A stretch of DNA of 64,000 nucleotides from Heloderma charlesbogerti (lineage: Eukaryota; Chordata; Lepidosauria; Squamata; Helodermatidae): NCBI GenBank assembly GCA_026122225.1, contig JANEZZ010003055.1, positions 186,001 to 250,000 of the forward strand. Direction: 5' to 3'. The translations under genes were made by a program, and so were the position numbers. The notes under the pieces are model-generated. The model did no database searches. It saw only the letters and a program-made list of their open reading frames with translations, and was not told the DNA's origin. Of this stretch, positions 1 through 9,121 are shown in pieces; the stretch's first letter is position 1, and every line of letters begins with the position of its first letter.

Positions 1-219
1 GCTGAGGAGGTGCAATGCTATTGCCCTCTTGTGTTGCTGTCTCCTGGGCTGGTAGCTGGAAGACCATCAACAGTTATGCCATTGCAAGACTATAAGGCAA
101 CAGCACCATCCCCTGGCAACCTGCCAAGGTGGTTCAGAGAATAAGGAACCTGACTTCCTCTGCTGGAGCCATAGGTTCAAGGCACCTGACAGGTAGCCAG
201 GGCATGGTCTGGGGCACAT

Positions 220-335
220 AATGCAGCTAGCTGCTGAGACTAAGCAGGTTTGAGGTTGGTCAACACCTGGATGGGTGACACCTGCAGACCTTTCTGAGAT
301 GGAAGAAGGGCAGGGCATAAAAATATCGATGATGA
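220..335 (+). mobile_element. 5S rRNA-derived SINE fragment, sense orientation
   Basis: Positions 232-286 read like the internal part of vertebrate 5S rRNA: a GACTAAGCAGG box-A-like stretch, then CCTGGATGGGTGACACC corresponding to the 5S stretch TTGGATGGGAGACCGCC. It is followed by a short body with GATGGAAGAAGGGCAGG and an ATAAAAATA tail. The same body, inverted, occurs next to a 5S-like head at 27000-27080, which argues for a SINE family rather than chance. The copy is diverged and not a functional 5S gene. Confidence 0.6.
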
Positions 336-518
336 TGATACCCTAAGAACGTTGAGGGAGGGACATTTATTTGTATGGTGTATTGGTTCATTGAAATTGC
401 AGTGATAATCGTCAAATGTATTGGAACAATCTCAAACCAGGGACCAGAGGTGGGTGGGTTGGTATTGGTATTCTAGAACATACTCCCAAGTGGTTGTTGA
501 AACTTTTGGGAAACCGAT

Positions 519-544
519 GTGTGTGTGTGTGTGTGTGTGTGTGT
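519..544. repeat. (TG)n microsatellite
   Basis: About 13 uninterrupted TG units are seen, followed by a degenerate GTACGTGTGCATGCATG stretch. Confidence 0.95.
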
Positions 545-1080
545 ACGTGTGCATGCATGTTCTAAGTGGGGATGGAAAATAAATTTCTTTGGTTCATATT
601 TTAATATAAACTAGCCTAATTCTCACTTCCTGAACTAATATGTAAACTGGAATGCAATTATCCTCTGGTTTTTACACTTCCCTGAGTTTTGCGAAGCTGT
701 TCTCCAGGGTTGTTGTTGTTTTTTAAGTGCTCACTAGGGGAAAAAATTCATAGAAAAAGGTGTGTACTGGGGAAAATTACTTGCAAAAATGCATGTATGA
801 GGGGAAAGTGCATATAAGTATGAAAGTGTACATGCAAATGTGTGTAAACTTTCATAGGGATATAAAAAGAATCACAAACTGATGTGGAAATGGGACAGAA
901 TGTTCTCATGCATGAAAAAAAGGCAAACATTATAAAAAGTGAAACACACAGATTCATCTATTGCTAGTTCCAAGTACATCAAAACATTAAATTCCCCGGG
1001 AGCCTGGAAGACTGAGACATTCCCAGAAAGTACCATTTCAGTTGAGAAAGCTAGGAGCAAATCTAGTGATGAAATATGGC

Positions 1081-1215
1081 AGCCTTCCCTGAGCTTATGC
1101 CCTCGGGATGTTTTGGACTGCAACTCCCAGCATTTCTGACTCTTGGCCATGCTGACTGGGGCTGATGGGTGTTGAAGTCTGAAACATCTGGGGGGCATTA
1201 GGTTGGGGGGAGGCT
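1081..1215. mobile_element. Fold-back MITE copy F1 ('ACTCCCAGCA' type)
   Basis: The two halves are inverted copies of each other. The left arm contains GGATGTTTTGGACTGCAACT and CCCAGCA. The right arm contains GCTGATGGGTGTTG and AAACATCTGGGGGGCATTAG. The other copies are at 2154-2285, 28950-29042 and 50669-51262. This is a short palindromic non-autonomous DNA element common in squamate sequence. It has no coding capacity and its superfamily is not determined here. Confidence 0.7.
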
Positions 1216-2153
1216 GCACTGTGGAATAAATGAGATCAGTGGGGCACATTTTGATTTGATTTAAAAGTGTATGTGTGTTTGTGTGTGTGTGTGTGTGTCT
1301 GTGAGAGAGAGAGAGAACCAACTTGAATTTGTGCACATCCACATTTTTTCCCATGGAAGAACTTCAGTTCTGAGAAGACACTTACAACCAAAACCATATT
1401 TTGAGTGAAAGATGTAACTATCAAGGGATATTGTTGCTGTTCCTCTCCTGCAGTATAAAAAGATGCACGTATTTGCATAGATTATGAATTTAAAGGCACT
1501 TTGTAAATGGCTCATTGTGTAGTGTTGCGACTGTGCTAAAGAACCCCATCTGGATGCCAGTTTAAAACAAGGCTGGTGGCAACACGTCACAGATAATACT
1601 GTGGTGAGACCAGCTGGTAGGCAAAACATTTTTTTTTAATTTGAGGTGATGGCAGAGTTCCCAAGAGAACATTTCAAAAGAAGGTGAATAATGTGACCTT
1701 CTTGCTAGAGTTTACATTCCTGGGAAGCTGGAATTGGTGAGGATGTGTGCTGCTTAGCTAGGGAAGCTTGAGGAATCTGACCTTGGCAAATTCTGGCACA
1801 AACTGAGCTGATCTACAGCTCCCAGACTAAAATGCAGATTGAATGTAATTATCCATCAGATTTTCACACTTCTGCAATTTTTGCAATGCCATTCTCAGCT
1901 CAAAAACAGGTACCAAGGAGTGTTTAAAAAGGCATATTTTTGGATAAAAATACGTTTAGAAATTCATAGATGTCAATACCACATCTTTATAAATGGGAAA
2001 ATTGTCTCCCAAGGTATTATTTAAATAGTACTTGTATATGGATTGTTTAAAACAAAAACAAAAAAATGTACATTAACATGGAAATGAAATTAACATGGAC
2101 TGGAAAAAAGATGGTCCATCCGTTCCTGCATCAAGCACAATCCTGTATGCTAA
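1216..2153. other. Non-coding interval
   Basis: No gene is seen. It contains a compound (GT)n(GA)n tract at 1268-1316 and a poly-T run near 1630. The rest is unremarkable mixed sequence. Confidence 0.6.
1268..1316. repeat. Compound (GT)n(GA)n microsatellite
   Basis: An imperfect GT run passes directly into seven GA units. Open frames read through it encode only His-Thr repeats and are not genes. Confidence 0.95.
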
Positions 2154-2285
2154 TCTTCCCCAACCTGGTGCCCTCCAGATGTTTTGGCTTACAACTCCCA
2201 GGATTTATTCCATTGGCCATGTTAGCCAGGGCTGATGGAAGTTTTAGTCAAAAACATCTGGAAGGCATCAGGTTAGGGAAGGCTG
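2154..2285. mobile_element. Fold-back MITE copy F2
   Basis: The left arm starts CCCAACCTGGTGCCCTCCAG and the right arm ends CATCAGGTTAGGGAAGGCTG, its near-complement. It is the best preserved fold-back copy of this type in the window. It is non-coding. Confidence 0.75.
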
Positions 2286-2460
2286 TTGAATGCTCTCTCA
2301 GTCCATTTGCAAGACCTTCTTTCTGATGTGAAACATACAACTACCAAGTCATAGCTCTCTGATTGTCTGTAGAAGAGCTATCAGACACTTGCTATCAGAG
2401 ACCAGAAAAAAGCATCTTATTATGTGAACAGGGGAGTCTATCAATGGGAATCAAGTTTCT

Positions 2461-2650
2461 GAAGTGCCATGGTTCAGTGGTAGGATGCATGCTTTGCTCG
2501 CAGAAGATCCCAGCTTCATTCCATAGCATCATCAAGTAGAGCTTCCAAAGATTTTATTCTGAAACCCTGGGCAGCTTGATTGGTCCATCAGGCTAGATGG
2601 ACCAATGGTCTCACATGAGATAAGTCCGCTTCCAATATTGCTAAGTGATA
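2461..2650 (+). mobile_element. tRNA-derived SINE, sense
   Basis: A box-A-like GGTTCAGTGGTAGGATGCAT and a decayed box-B (AGCTTCATTCC) are followed by a body with GAAACCCTGGGCAGCTTGAT and TAGATGGACCAATGGTCTCA. The same family lies on the minus strand at 10829-11025 and around BovB-C at 43250-46790. The internal Pol III promoter is diverged. It would rely on a LINE partner for mobility. Confidence 0.7.
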
Positions 2651-2749
2651 AACATATCTGTAGTTAGTTGTGTGAAGTGGATCTCCACAGCCCAGCCTGA
2701 GTTTTCCAGGTAGGGAAAAAGACAGCTCAGTATGTTCCAAACCTGATCA

Positions 2750-3098
2750 GCATCTGAGACCCTCCTCTGAGGGAGGCTTGAATGGTGGCAACAAGGGAGA
2801 AGGCTTTCTCAGTGGTGGCCCCCTGACTGGAAGGCTCTCTTCAGTGAGGTCTGTCTGGTGCCAACAGCGTCTTTCAACATCAGGTAAAGATTTTCCTCTA
2901 CTTCCAGGCATTTGATGGCATATGATCAGTTATTTTAGTTTTTATCAAGTCCTGGTAGTTTTATTGTCAATTGTTTGGTTTGGTTTTAACTTGTTTTTAA
3001 ACTGTTTTACATATCTGAAAGGTAAAGGTTTTATGTTTTGTCATGTCATGAGCTGTCCAGAGAGCTTTTGCTATTGGGCAGTACAGAAATGCAATGAT
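2750..3098 (+). mobile_element. L2-type LINE 3' end, sense
   Basis: Sequence near 2755-2905 resembles the end of a squamate L2-like open frame and 3' UTR (GAGAAGGCTTTCTCAGTGGT). It ends at 3055-3098 with GAGCTGTCCAGAGAGCTTTT, GCTATTGGGCAGTACAGAAA and TGCAATGATTGA. The same terminal motif recurs at 16655-16740 and, inverted, at 36306-36400. It is 5'-truncated and has no intact ORF. Confidence 0.65.
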
Positions 3099-3937
3099 TG
3101 AATGCATGGATGCATGTTTACTGCTACATGTGAGTGAGACTGTGCTCTGTAGCCCCAACACCTACAGCCCCACCCGGGGGTGTACCATGCCATGTATGAC
3201 ATTGGGGGGCAGGGCCATGGGGAATGACCTCATTCCCACTTGTGTATGAAAAGAATCCAGCCATTTTCTCACACTGCCCCCTATGCCTGGAACCCCCACC
3301 CAGAACTCCAGGTACCATCTCTCTCTCTCTCCTTCTGCCCCTCTCAAAACCCCTCCTCAAACCCCCACATTTTCTGTGAAACATTTGGTCTTCGCCCTCA
3401 TCCCTAACTGAAGCAATCCCTAAGGCTGGAGTCCTATGCACAGGTACATGCATACAACTGAGCTGCATGTACATATACCTGTGTTTCCTCCCATCCACCC
3501 CTTATTGCCTTCTCCCATTCTGAATGTATTACCTTTGCATTGATTTCCCCTTCTGCTCCCTTTCCCCTTGATGGCTTATACACCGTAGATATTAAGATAG
3601 CAAGCTCCATGGGGCAAGGATCTTTTGCTGTTGCTAACGTCCTTGTGTGTGAAGCCATGTGTCTAGAAGGTGCTATTCTCAGGTGGTCTCCCCTCCAAGC
3701 ATTGACCAGATCCTGACCTGCTTAGCTTCAGCAACTTAGCTTTGCTGCCTCCTGTGCCTTCAGCCCATGCACTGGATCATCCCAAATCAGTCCAGTATCC
3801 CCGAGAGCCTCTTCTGTGTCTCAGATCACTCAGTCACTCACTTATCCTCTGAAAAGGCAACTTACTGCTGCGCAAGACACCTCTTCTTTCCCTGCACTTT
3901 GGCCCTGGTGGTGAGCTATTCATTAGCACTCTGTCCT
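3099..3937. other. Non-coding interval
   Basis: No gene is recognised. A TC-rich patch lies at 3318-3335. A short 5S-like antisense stretch lies at 3679-3735 and is listed separately. Confidence 0.55.
3679..3735 (-). mobile_element. 5S rRNA-like SINE fragment, antisense
   Basis: AGGTGGTCTCCCCTCCAAGC, then CTGACCTGCTTAGCTTC, match the inverted 5S rRNA stretch in order and spacing. Only the head is recognisable. Confidence 0.5.
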
Positions 3938-4260
3938 AGGGATGAACCGATTTTGTTAAATCTGTTCCCTCTCTGTTTCATGGATTGCCAGGCATCTTCC
4001 ATTCTGTTGACTGCTTTTCATTCCATCATCTGCTCATTGACAGAATCAGGTTTTTATTCTTTTAGGGATGTACAAGAATTCATTCCTGTTTGCAAGTGTG
4101 CATTTCCACAAGTGTGCATGAGTGCAAATGCACACTTGCACAAATCCCCCCCGGTTTTTTTATTTGTTTTTTGTTTTTTTAAACCATCTGTAAATCCACA
4201 GAATCTGTGTGACTTGGAAAAAGCTGTGGAATCCACAGGTGAAACTCATTTGAATTACGT
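3938..4260. mobile_element. Decayed, possibly nested TAGGGATG-type MITE pieces
   Basis: TAGGGATGAACCGATTTTGT begins at about 3938. A second TAGGGATGTACAAGAATTCA begins near 4064. The interior matches the Y-type MITEs near 18720 and 29261 (GGATTGCCAGGC, TTTGCAAATGCACACTTGCA-like strings, CACAGAATCTGTGTGACTTG). No clean target duplication was found. Confidence 0.45.
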
Positions 4261-4880
4261 CTGTGCACCGCTTTGGGCCAAGGCCCGAACCCTGAGTCGA
4301 AGTGGGCCACTTTGGGCCATTTCAGGCCCCTTCTGAGGGGAAGCAGAGGGAGCATGAAGTGACCCAAAGCGGGTCAGGGGCTCTGTGAAGCGCTCGGTGT
4401 GCTCCGGAGCTTCGGCACCCTGGCCCGGCCATGCTGGGCCTCCAGCTCCTTACCTGAGGTGACTCACGGGAGTCACCACTGCCACTGCCACCACCATCAC
4501 TGCAGTCACCACTGCTGCCATCACTGCGACCATCACCACTGGCTCCTGAGCCTCAGCTGCGTGTCGGCTCCTGCAACAAGAACCAGCACGTGTCCAGGGC
4601 TCAGGAGCTGGTGGGGGTGGGCAGTGGCGGCAGCGACAGTGACGGAAGGGGCGGTGGAGGAGGAGGAGGCAGAGGAGGCAGCAGCCCAAGCAAGGAGCTG
4701 GGGGTTTGCATGGGGGCTTCAAGGGCCCCCCGAAGCGGGATTCGGATGGCCAAATCCCACTTCAGGTTCAGGGCCATGTCAGGCTGGGTGCCCCCTGAAT
4801 CAACCCGAGCTGAATCAGGCCCACCTCCGAAGCCACAAGGCAGCTTCTGAGATGGATTGGAGGGTCCCTGCACAGCCCTC
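4261..4880. other. GC-rich, repeat-like patch of unknown origin
   Basis: Sequence changes abruptly to GC-rich DNA with CCACCATCACTGC-type and GGAGGAGGAGG-type trinucleotide runs and a CTCCTTACCTGAG string. The composition resembles the GC arms of the H elements, but I found no matching termini or target duplication. Open frames here are low-complexity (His-rich, Gly-rich or Pro-rich depending on frame) and I do not call a gene. Confidence 0.4.
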
Positions 4881-6225
4881 ATTTGGATCCGTTGCTGATT
4901 TCTCCCACTTCCCTACTCTCTTCCTGGCTTCTCCTCAGGCATGGGTGTAAAGCTGGAATTGCATCCCCTTTCAAAGAGCTTCTCAGCACCTTCGTTGATG
5001 ACTGTTGCCACAGGCATCTTTCTTCTCTCAACCCCCACCCTTCTCTCTCTTTTTTCGCTAGCTTTGAGTTGGCTGGTTCTGATGCAGCTGCTCATCCTCC
5101 TGATGCCAAATCTGTGAGGAGTTCGCTACACACTGAACCGCAGCAAGCTGCTGAAGCAGAAACAGGGAGAGTGAAGGCTTGAGGATAAACAGAGATGCCC
5201 TTGCAGGGAGACCAAGCCGTGTGTGGATTGCTTGTCTGCTTGGATATCCATCATCCAGCCTAGACGCATCTCTGTTCACACCCTGCTACACTTAGCATCT
5301 CACTCCACCTATCCACTTTCATTAAACTGCAGGCCGACCATACACTGCAGTGTCTATTCTTCCTGCCTCTCCAGTTGCAGCTGAGGATAAGTGTTTGAGC
5401 CAGGCCTGGGCAATGGGCAGTAGACCTGAATCCAGAGTGGGAGGAGAGCCCCTGAGCTTGCTCCAGAACTGGAGCCTGCAAAAATGTGGACTGTTCTATT
5501 GCTCAGGCAAAGACAGATGACCAGGTTCTTAGTATCTATCCCAGGGACCAGTGGTATACCTAAGGCTTCACCTTGGGGTGAAAGTCCCAGGCTCCACAGC
5601 CTGGGGGTGGCAGTGAGGGTGTGACCACCCAGAGAGGAGCAAGAAGAGAAGGAAACTCCATTTTATTGCTGTAGTCTGGTCTGGATGGTTCTAGGATTTT
5701 GATTAGTTGCCTACCCCTGATATAACAAGTGAATTGCCATGATGTCTGTCAATAAACTTGGGATCGACAGCATGCCCCCAAAGGGTGTGTGTGTGTGTGT
5801 ATGTGGAGAGGGGGTTGCCGTGGACTCATCTGCTCCCAGGACCCAGACTTGTCAGACCCAGATGACAGGAGAGGAAGCAGAAGGTGGGCAGCAGGGAGAA
5901 GTGGGTGAGGGTAGCTGGTGGGGGGTCTAAGTGGAAAGAGTGCCAAACTTTCTGGCACATCCTGCCAGACATGAGGTATGGCTATCTTGCTACTTTCAGA
6001 CTCTTGCCTGGAGCCATGGACTCAGGGGCTACTTGGGTAACTCCAGATCATCCTGTCCTAAAAAGCAGATCATGAACTTCCTCTGGAATTGGTAGATATC
6101 CAGCTGAGGACACTGAACAGGTATGAAAACTACCTGAATAAAAGGGCACTAGAATAAACAAAATGGCTGCAGTTTCCCCAATAAGCCTGGTCAACCCAAG
6201 GAGAGGGTGATGTAGAATGATAGAT
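4881..6225. other. Non-coding interval
   Basis: No gene or clear mobile element is seen. It contains a (GT)n run near 5785-5801. Confidence 0.5.
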
Positions 6226-6745
6226 ACTCAACAGATTCAAATGAATTTGGATGTCTATGAATCTGATCCATAATTTTGCAGCGAACCAGCTTTTTCCGAG
6301 TTGTGCGGATTCTGCAGAATTGTGGGGCATATATATATATATATATCCTTTCTAGGAATTGTACACAAATTTTGTTGTACAAACATATGAACAACAACAA
6401 CACCCAACAAAACTGTGTGATTCCCCCCATAGGCTAAAGTATGAAAATGTGGATTGCGGGGAGAGGCATTTTTATTTTTATTTTCACTTTTGGGGAGGTT
6501 AGTGCAAAATTGCATTAATGTGCATCAGTGTTAATGCACATTAGTTAATGCACATCAGTGCATGTGTGTACATGCACATTTGCACAAGTAATTTGCACAA
6601 GCAGAATGACATTTTCCTACAATCTGATCCATCTCTAAACAGACAATGGAACAAAAGATGGCTGACAATCTGTGAAACACAGACACGGTAGATTTAACAA
6701 AATCCATATATTCTTATGTGGAACACACAGCTCTATCCTCCAACA
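6226..6745. mobile_element. Fragments of Y-type MITEs
   Basis: 6245-6300 (ATGAATCTGATCC, GAACCAGCTTTTTCCGAGTT) and 6640-6715 (ACAATGGAACAAAAGATGGC, TGACAATCTGTGAAACACAG) match the interior and right end of the MITE at 29261-29690. A short (AT)n tract sits at 6330-6347. The boundaries are uncertain and at least two pieces are involved. Confidence 0.4.
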
Positions 6746-7660
6746 GAGGGAGAGGCCCTCCAAGGAGGGCCCAGGAGGAACACCTGGGGGGGCTGCCATT
6801 GCTGACCCTCCAGACCACTCAGCACCTGCTTTCTGAGGTGGCTGCCTCACTCTACCTAATGGCAGGGCTGGTCCTGTACACTGTGCATTAATCAATAGCT
6901 CTACCACTTTCTGGATGCTTGTCTAATGGGCTGTATAGCCATAACCATGAAGACACGGCAATACGCAGCCAGAACGAGGACAGGGATCTCAGGAGTTGCT
7001 GGATGCAGGCTGGGGTCAGGAACCCTAGTCCTTAATCATTTGCAAAGAGAAGATTAACAAACGGGTCTTGTCAAGGGTTTACACATTTCTGAAGGGAATT
7101 GAGGAGATTGCTGCCATGGAGCCTCTTTGAGTAGTGTCAGATTAGGAGAACAAGTAGGCAGGAATTTAAGCCAAGGAAAAGCAAAGCAGGACACTAAATA
7201 AAGGAATGTAGCGGGGATTTTTTCCTCTATAGGCAGATTAGTTAATCTGCACTATTGACTACTGAAGGCAGCGGTAGCAGCAATCAGTGTAAATAGCTTT
7301 AAAATGAACCCTGGCCAGTAATTAGAGGAAACAAATGATATGTCATTGGAATGACGACCACACAAAGGCAACAGTGCTCTCCTTCTCCCTCACTTGCCCC
7401 CTCATTTACCGCCTCGCTTGGTTGTTCAAGTCCTTCCTGCATTTAAAACTGGGAAACCAAGCATTAGCATGAGGACAGTTGATGGAGGGACTGTCCCCAT
7501 GCTGTCACTGGTAGGGTGGCCAGTTACACATTGCAAAAAAGAAAAAGGAAAAAGAAAAGAGGAAAAAAGAAAAAAGAAAAAGGGGGGGGAAGAGGACAAG
7601 TATTGCTAAAAAAGGTGGACACGGTGCCCCCCCACCATACATATACTAATTTATATGTAT
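6746..7660. other. Non-coding interval with a candidate conserved element
   Basis: No gene is seen. An AT-rich block with homeodomain-type TAAT cores lies at 7195-7340. A purine tract (GAAAAAG repeats) lies at 7535-7600. Confidence 0.5.
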
Positions 7661-8266
7661 ATACTAATTCCCGAATCTAGTAATAGGGTAAGCGACCTGT
7701 CCTGGATGGGGTTGCACTCCCCCTGAAGGGGCAGGCGTAGCTTGAGAGTACTCCTAGATCCCTGTCACTGGAGCCCCTGGTAAACTCCATGGCCTGGCGT
7801 ACTTGGGGCCAGCTTTGGCTGATCCACCAGCTACAGCCTTTCCTGGATGGTGATAACCTAGCCACAGTAGTGCATGCACTGGTAACTTCCCAGTTAGACT
7901 ACTGCAATGCATTTTACACGGGGCTGCCCTTAAAGACAACTCAGAAGTTGCAGCTAGTGAAAAATGCAGCAGCTAGACTGTTGACTGAAACATCACGTAA
8001 AGATCATATAACACCAGTTTTAAAGGAATTGCACTGGCTGCCAATATGCTTCTGGTCAGAATCAAGGTGCTGGTGATGACATTTAAAGCTCTAAGCAGCT
8101 TGAGACCTCTATATTTGAAGGAGCGCTTCTCCCTATATATGCCTGCCCGAGGATTGAGGTCTGTTGGAGGGGCCCTCCTCTGTGTCCCACCAGTGGGTGT
8201 TCCCCAGGCCCTGGGAAACAGCTATATGGCAGGCAGGCACAACAGGGTCTTCTAACTGCTGGAAAT
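7661..8266 (+). pseudogene. L2-type LINE reverse-transcriptase C-terminal remnant
   Basis: Two overlapping frames (7789-8045 and from 8046) encode the end of an L2/CR1-group ORF2. Conserved pieces include LVTSQLDYCNAFYTGLPLK, LQLVKNAAARLLTETSRKDH and ITPVLKELHWLP, followed after a frameshift near 8046 by MTFKALSSLRPLYLKERFSL. This region lies downstream of the RT catalytic motifs in such LINEs, so no YADD box is present. The remnant stops at 8266, where element H1 is inserted. Confidence 0.8.
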
Positions 8267-8509
8267 TAGGGATGTCAGACAATTTCGCCACGAATCTCGG
8301 GGAGGCCGAATGCCAGCGCATTCAGCCCCCCGAAATCGGTGGCGGAACGGTCTGCCCCCCTGCCCCCCCGGGACGGGATTTACCTTGGGCGAATCTTCCT
8401 GGCGGTGGTGGCTCCGGCGGCGGTTCAGCGGTGGTGCGGTGGCGGCGGCTGCGGCAGCTGGTCTTCCAACCAGCTGCCGCCGCCACCATTTCCAGTAAAA
8501 AAAAAAAAA

Positions 8510-8841
8510 GTGATAGGCTACGTAAAGATTTACGTAGCCTATCACGGCTAGATTTTTAAAAAACACTGTGATAGGCTACGTAAATGTTTACGTAGCCTAT
8601 CACGGCTGATTTAAAAGAAAAAAAACTGTGCGTACGCAAACACAATAGCGTCTACGCTGTTTGCGTTCCCCTTATTTTCGCCGTCTTAGTCTACGTAAAT
8701 GTTTACGTAGACTAAGACGTGCCAAAATAAGGAACGCAAATGGCGGCACCCATGGGTGCCGCCATTTGCGTACGCGAGGTTTTTTTTCTTTCTTTTAAAT
8801 CAGCCGTGATAGGCTACGTAAACATTTACGTAGCCTATCAT
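8510..8841. repeat. Nested palindrome core of H1
   Basis: Each hairpin reads GTGATAGGCTACGTAAA, a few bases of loop, then its exact complement. The central one uses GTCTTAGTCTACGTAAA instead. The outer two hairpins (8568-8603 and 8806-8841), their A-rich/T-rich neighbours and the GCGTACGCAAA/TTTGCGTACGC strings mirror each other around about 8700. The whole block is therefore a palindrome made of palindromes. Confidence 0.9.
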
Positions 8842-8894
8842 GGCTGACTGCAGGGACTCAAACGGCGGCGGCTATGGCCACCACCATTTGCGGA

Positions 8895-9067
8895 GCTGGC
8901 CGGCCAGGATTCAAGGGGGGAGGGACGGAGCGCCTCCCCCCCCGGCCAGAATTTTGGGAGGGAGGGACAGAGCGCCTCCCCCCATGGCCAGAATGTTGGG
9001 GGGAAGGGATGGCGCGCCTCTCCCCCGGCCTGAATTTCGGGGGAGGGACAGAGCGCCTCCCCCCACC
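8895..9067 (+). repeat. ~43-bp GC-rich tandem units in H1
   Basis: Four units share GGCCAGAAT or a close variant, then GGGGGAGGGA, then AGCGCCTCCCCCC. H3 and H5 carry two related units and H4 about one, so copy number varies between elements. Confidence 0.75.
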
Positions 9068-9121
9068 GTGAATGTCACCCTTCAAAAAGGTAAGTGTCTT
9101 TCGTACATCCCTACTGGAAAT

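Larger units (their letters stand above)
1..1080. other. Non-coding interval with a 5S-like SINE and a GT repeat
   Basis: No gene is seen. Apart from the 5S-derived SINE piece near 232-330 and a (TG)n run at 519-544, the sequence is AT-leaning and unique-looking. Short open frames here lack domains, codon bias or plausible splice context. Confidence 0.6.
8267..9113 (+). mobile_element. H1: hAT-like palindromic non-autonomous transposon, complete
   Basis: The 847-bp element starts TAGGGATGTCAGACAATTT and ends TTTCGTACATCCCTA. It is flanked by an exact 8-bp duplication CTGGAAAT (8259-8266 and 9114-9121), as hAT transposases produce. Contents in order: a subterminal hairpin (8284-8347), a splice-donor-like motif facing left (ATTTACCT, 8378-8385), a GC-rich arm, four ~36-bp hairpins (8510-8545, 8568-8603, 8683-8718, 8806-8841) with GCAAATGGCGGC palindromes between them, about four ~43-bp GC-rich tandem units (8895-9067), and an outward AGGTAAGT at 9089-9096. 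No transposase is encoded and small open frames inside are compositional artefacts. It is inserted in an L2 remnant. Confidence 0.88.

Noticed and set aside
232..286. Genuine 5S rRNA gene
   Set aside because: Only the internal region matches and it is diverged. The 5' and 3' ends of 5S are missing.
3767..4336. 189-residue + strand frame
   Set aside because: It crosses decayed MITE pieces and has no domain, start context or supporting neighbour.
4399..4950. 183-residue His/Cys/Gly-rich frame
   Set aside because: The low-complexity His and Glu/Ala runs reflect CCATCA and GGAGGA trinucleotide runs. Other frames over the same bases are equally open.
8510..8841. CRISPR-like array, because similar palindromic units recur with spacers
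   Set aside because: The context is a vertebrate transposon. The 'spacers' are themselves palindromic and shared between elements, and there are no cas genes.
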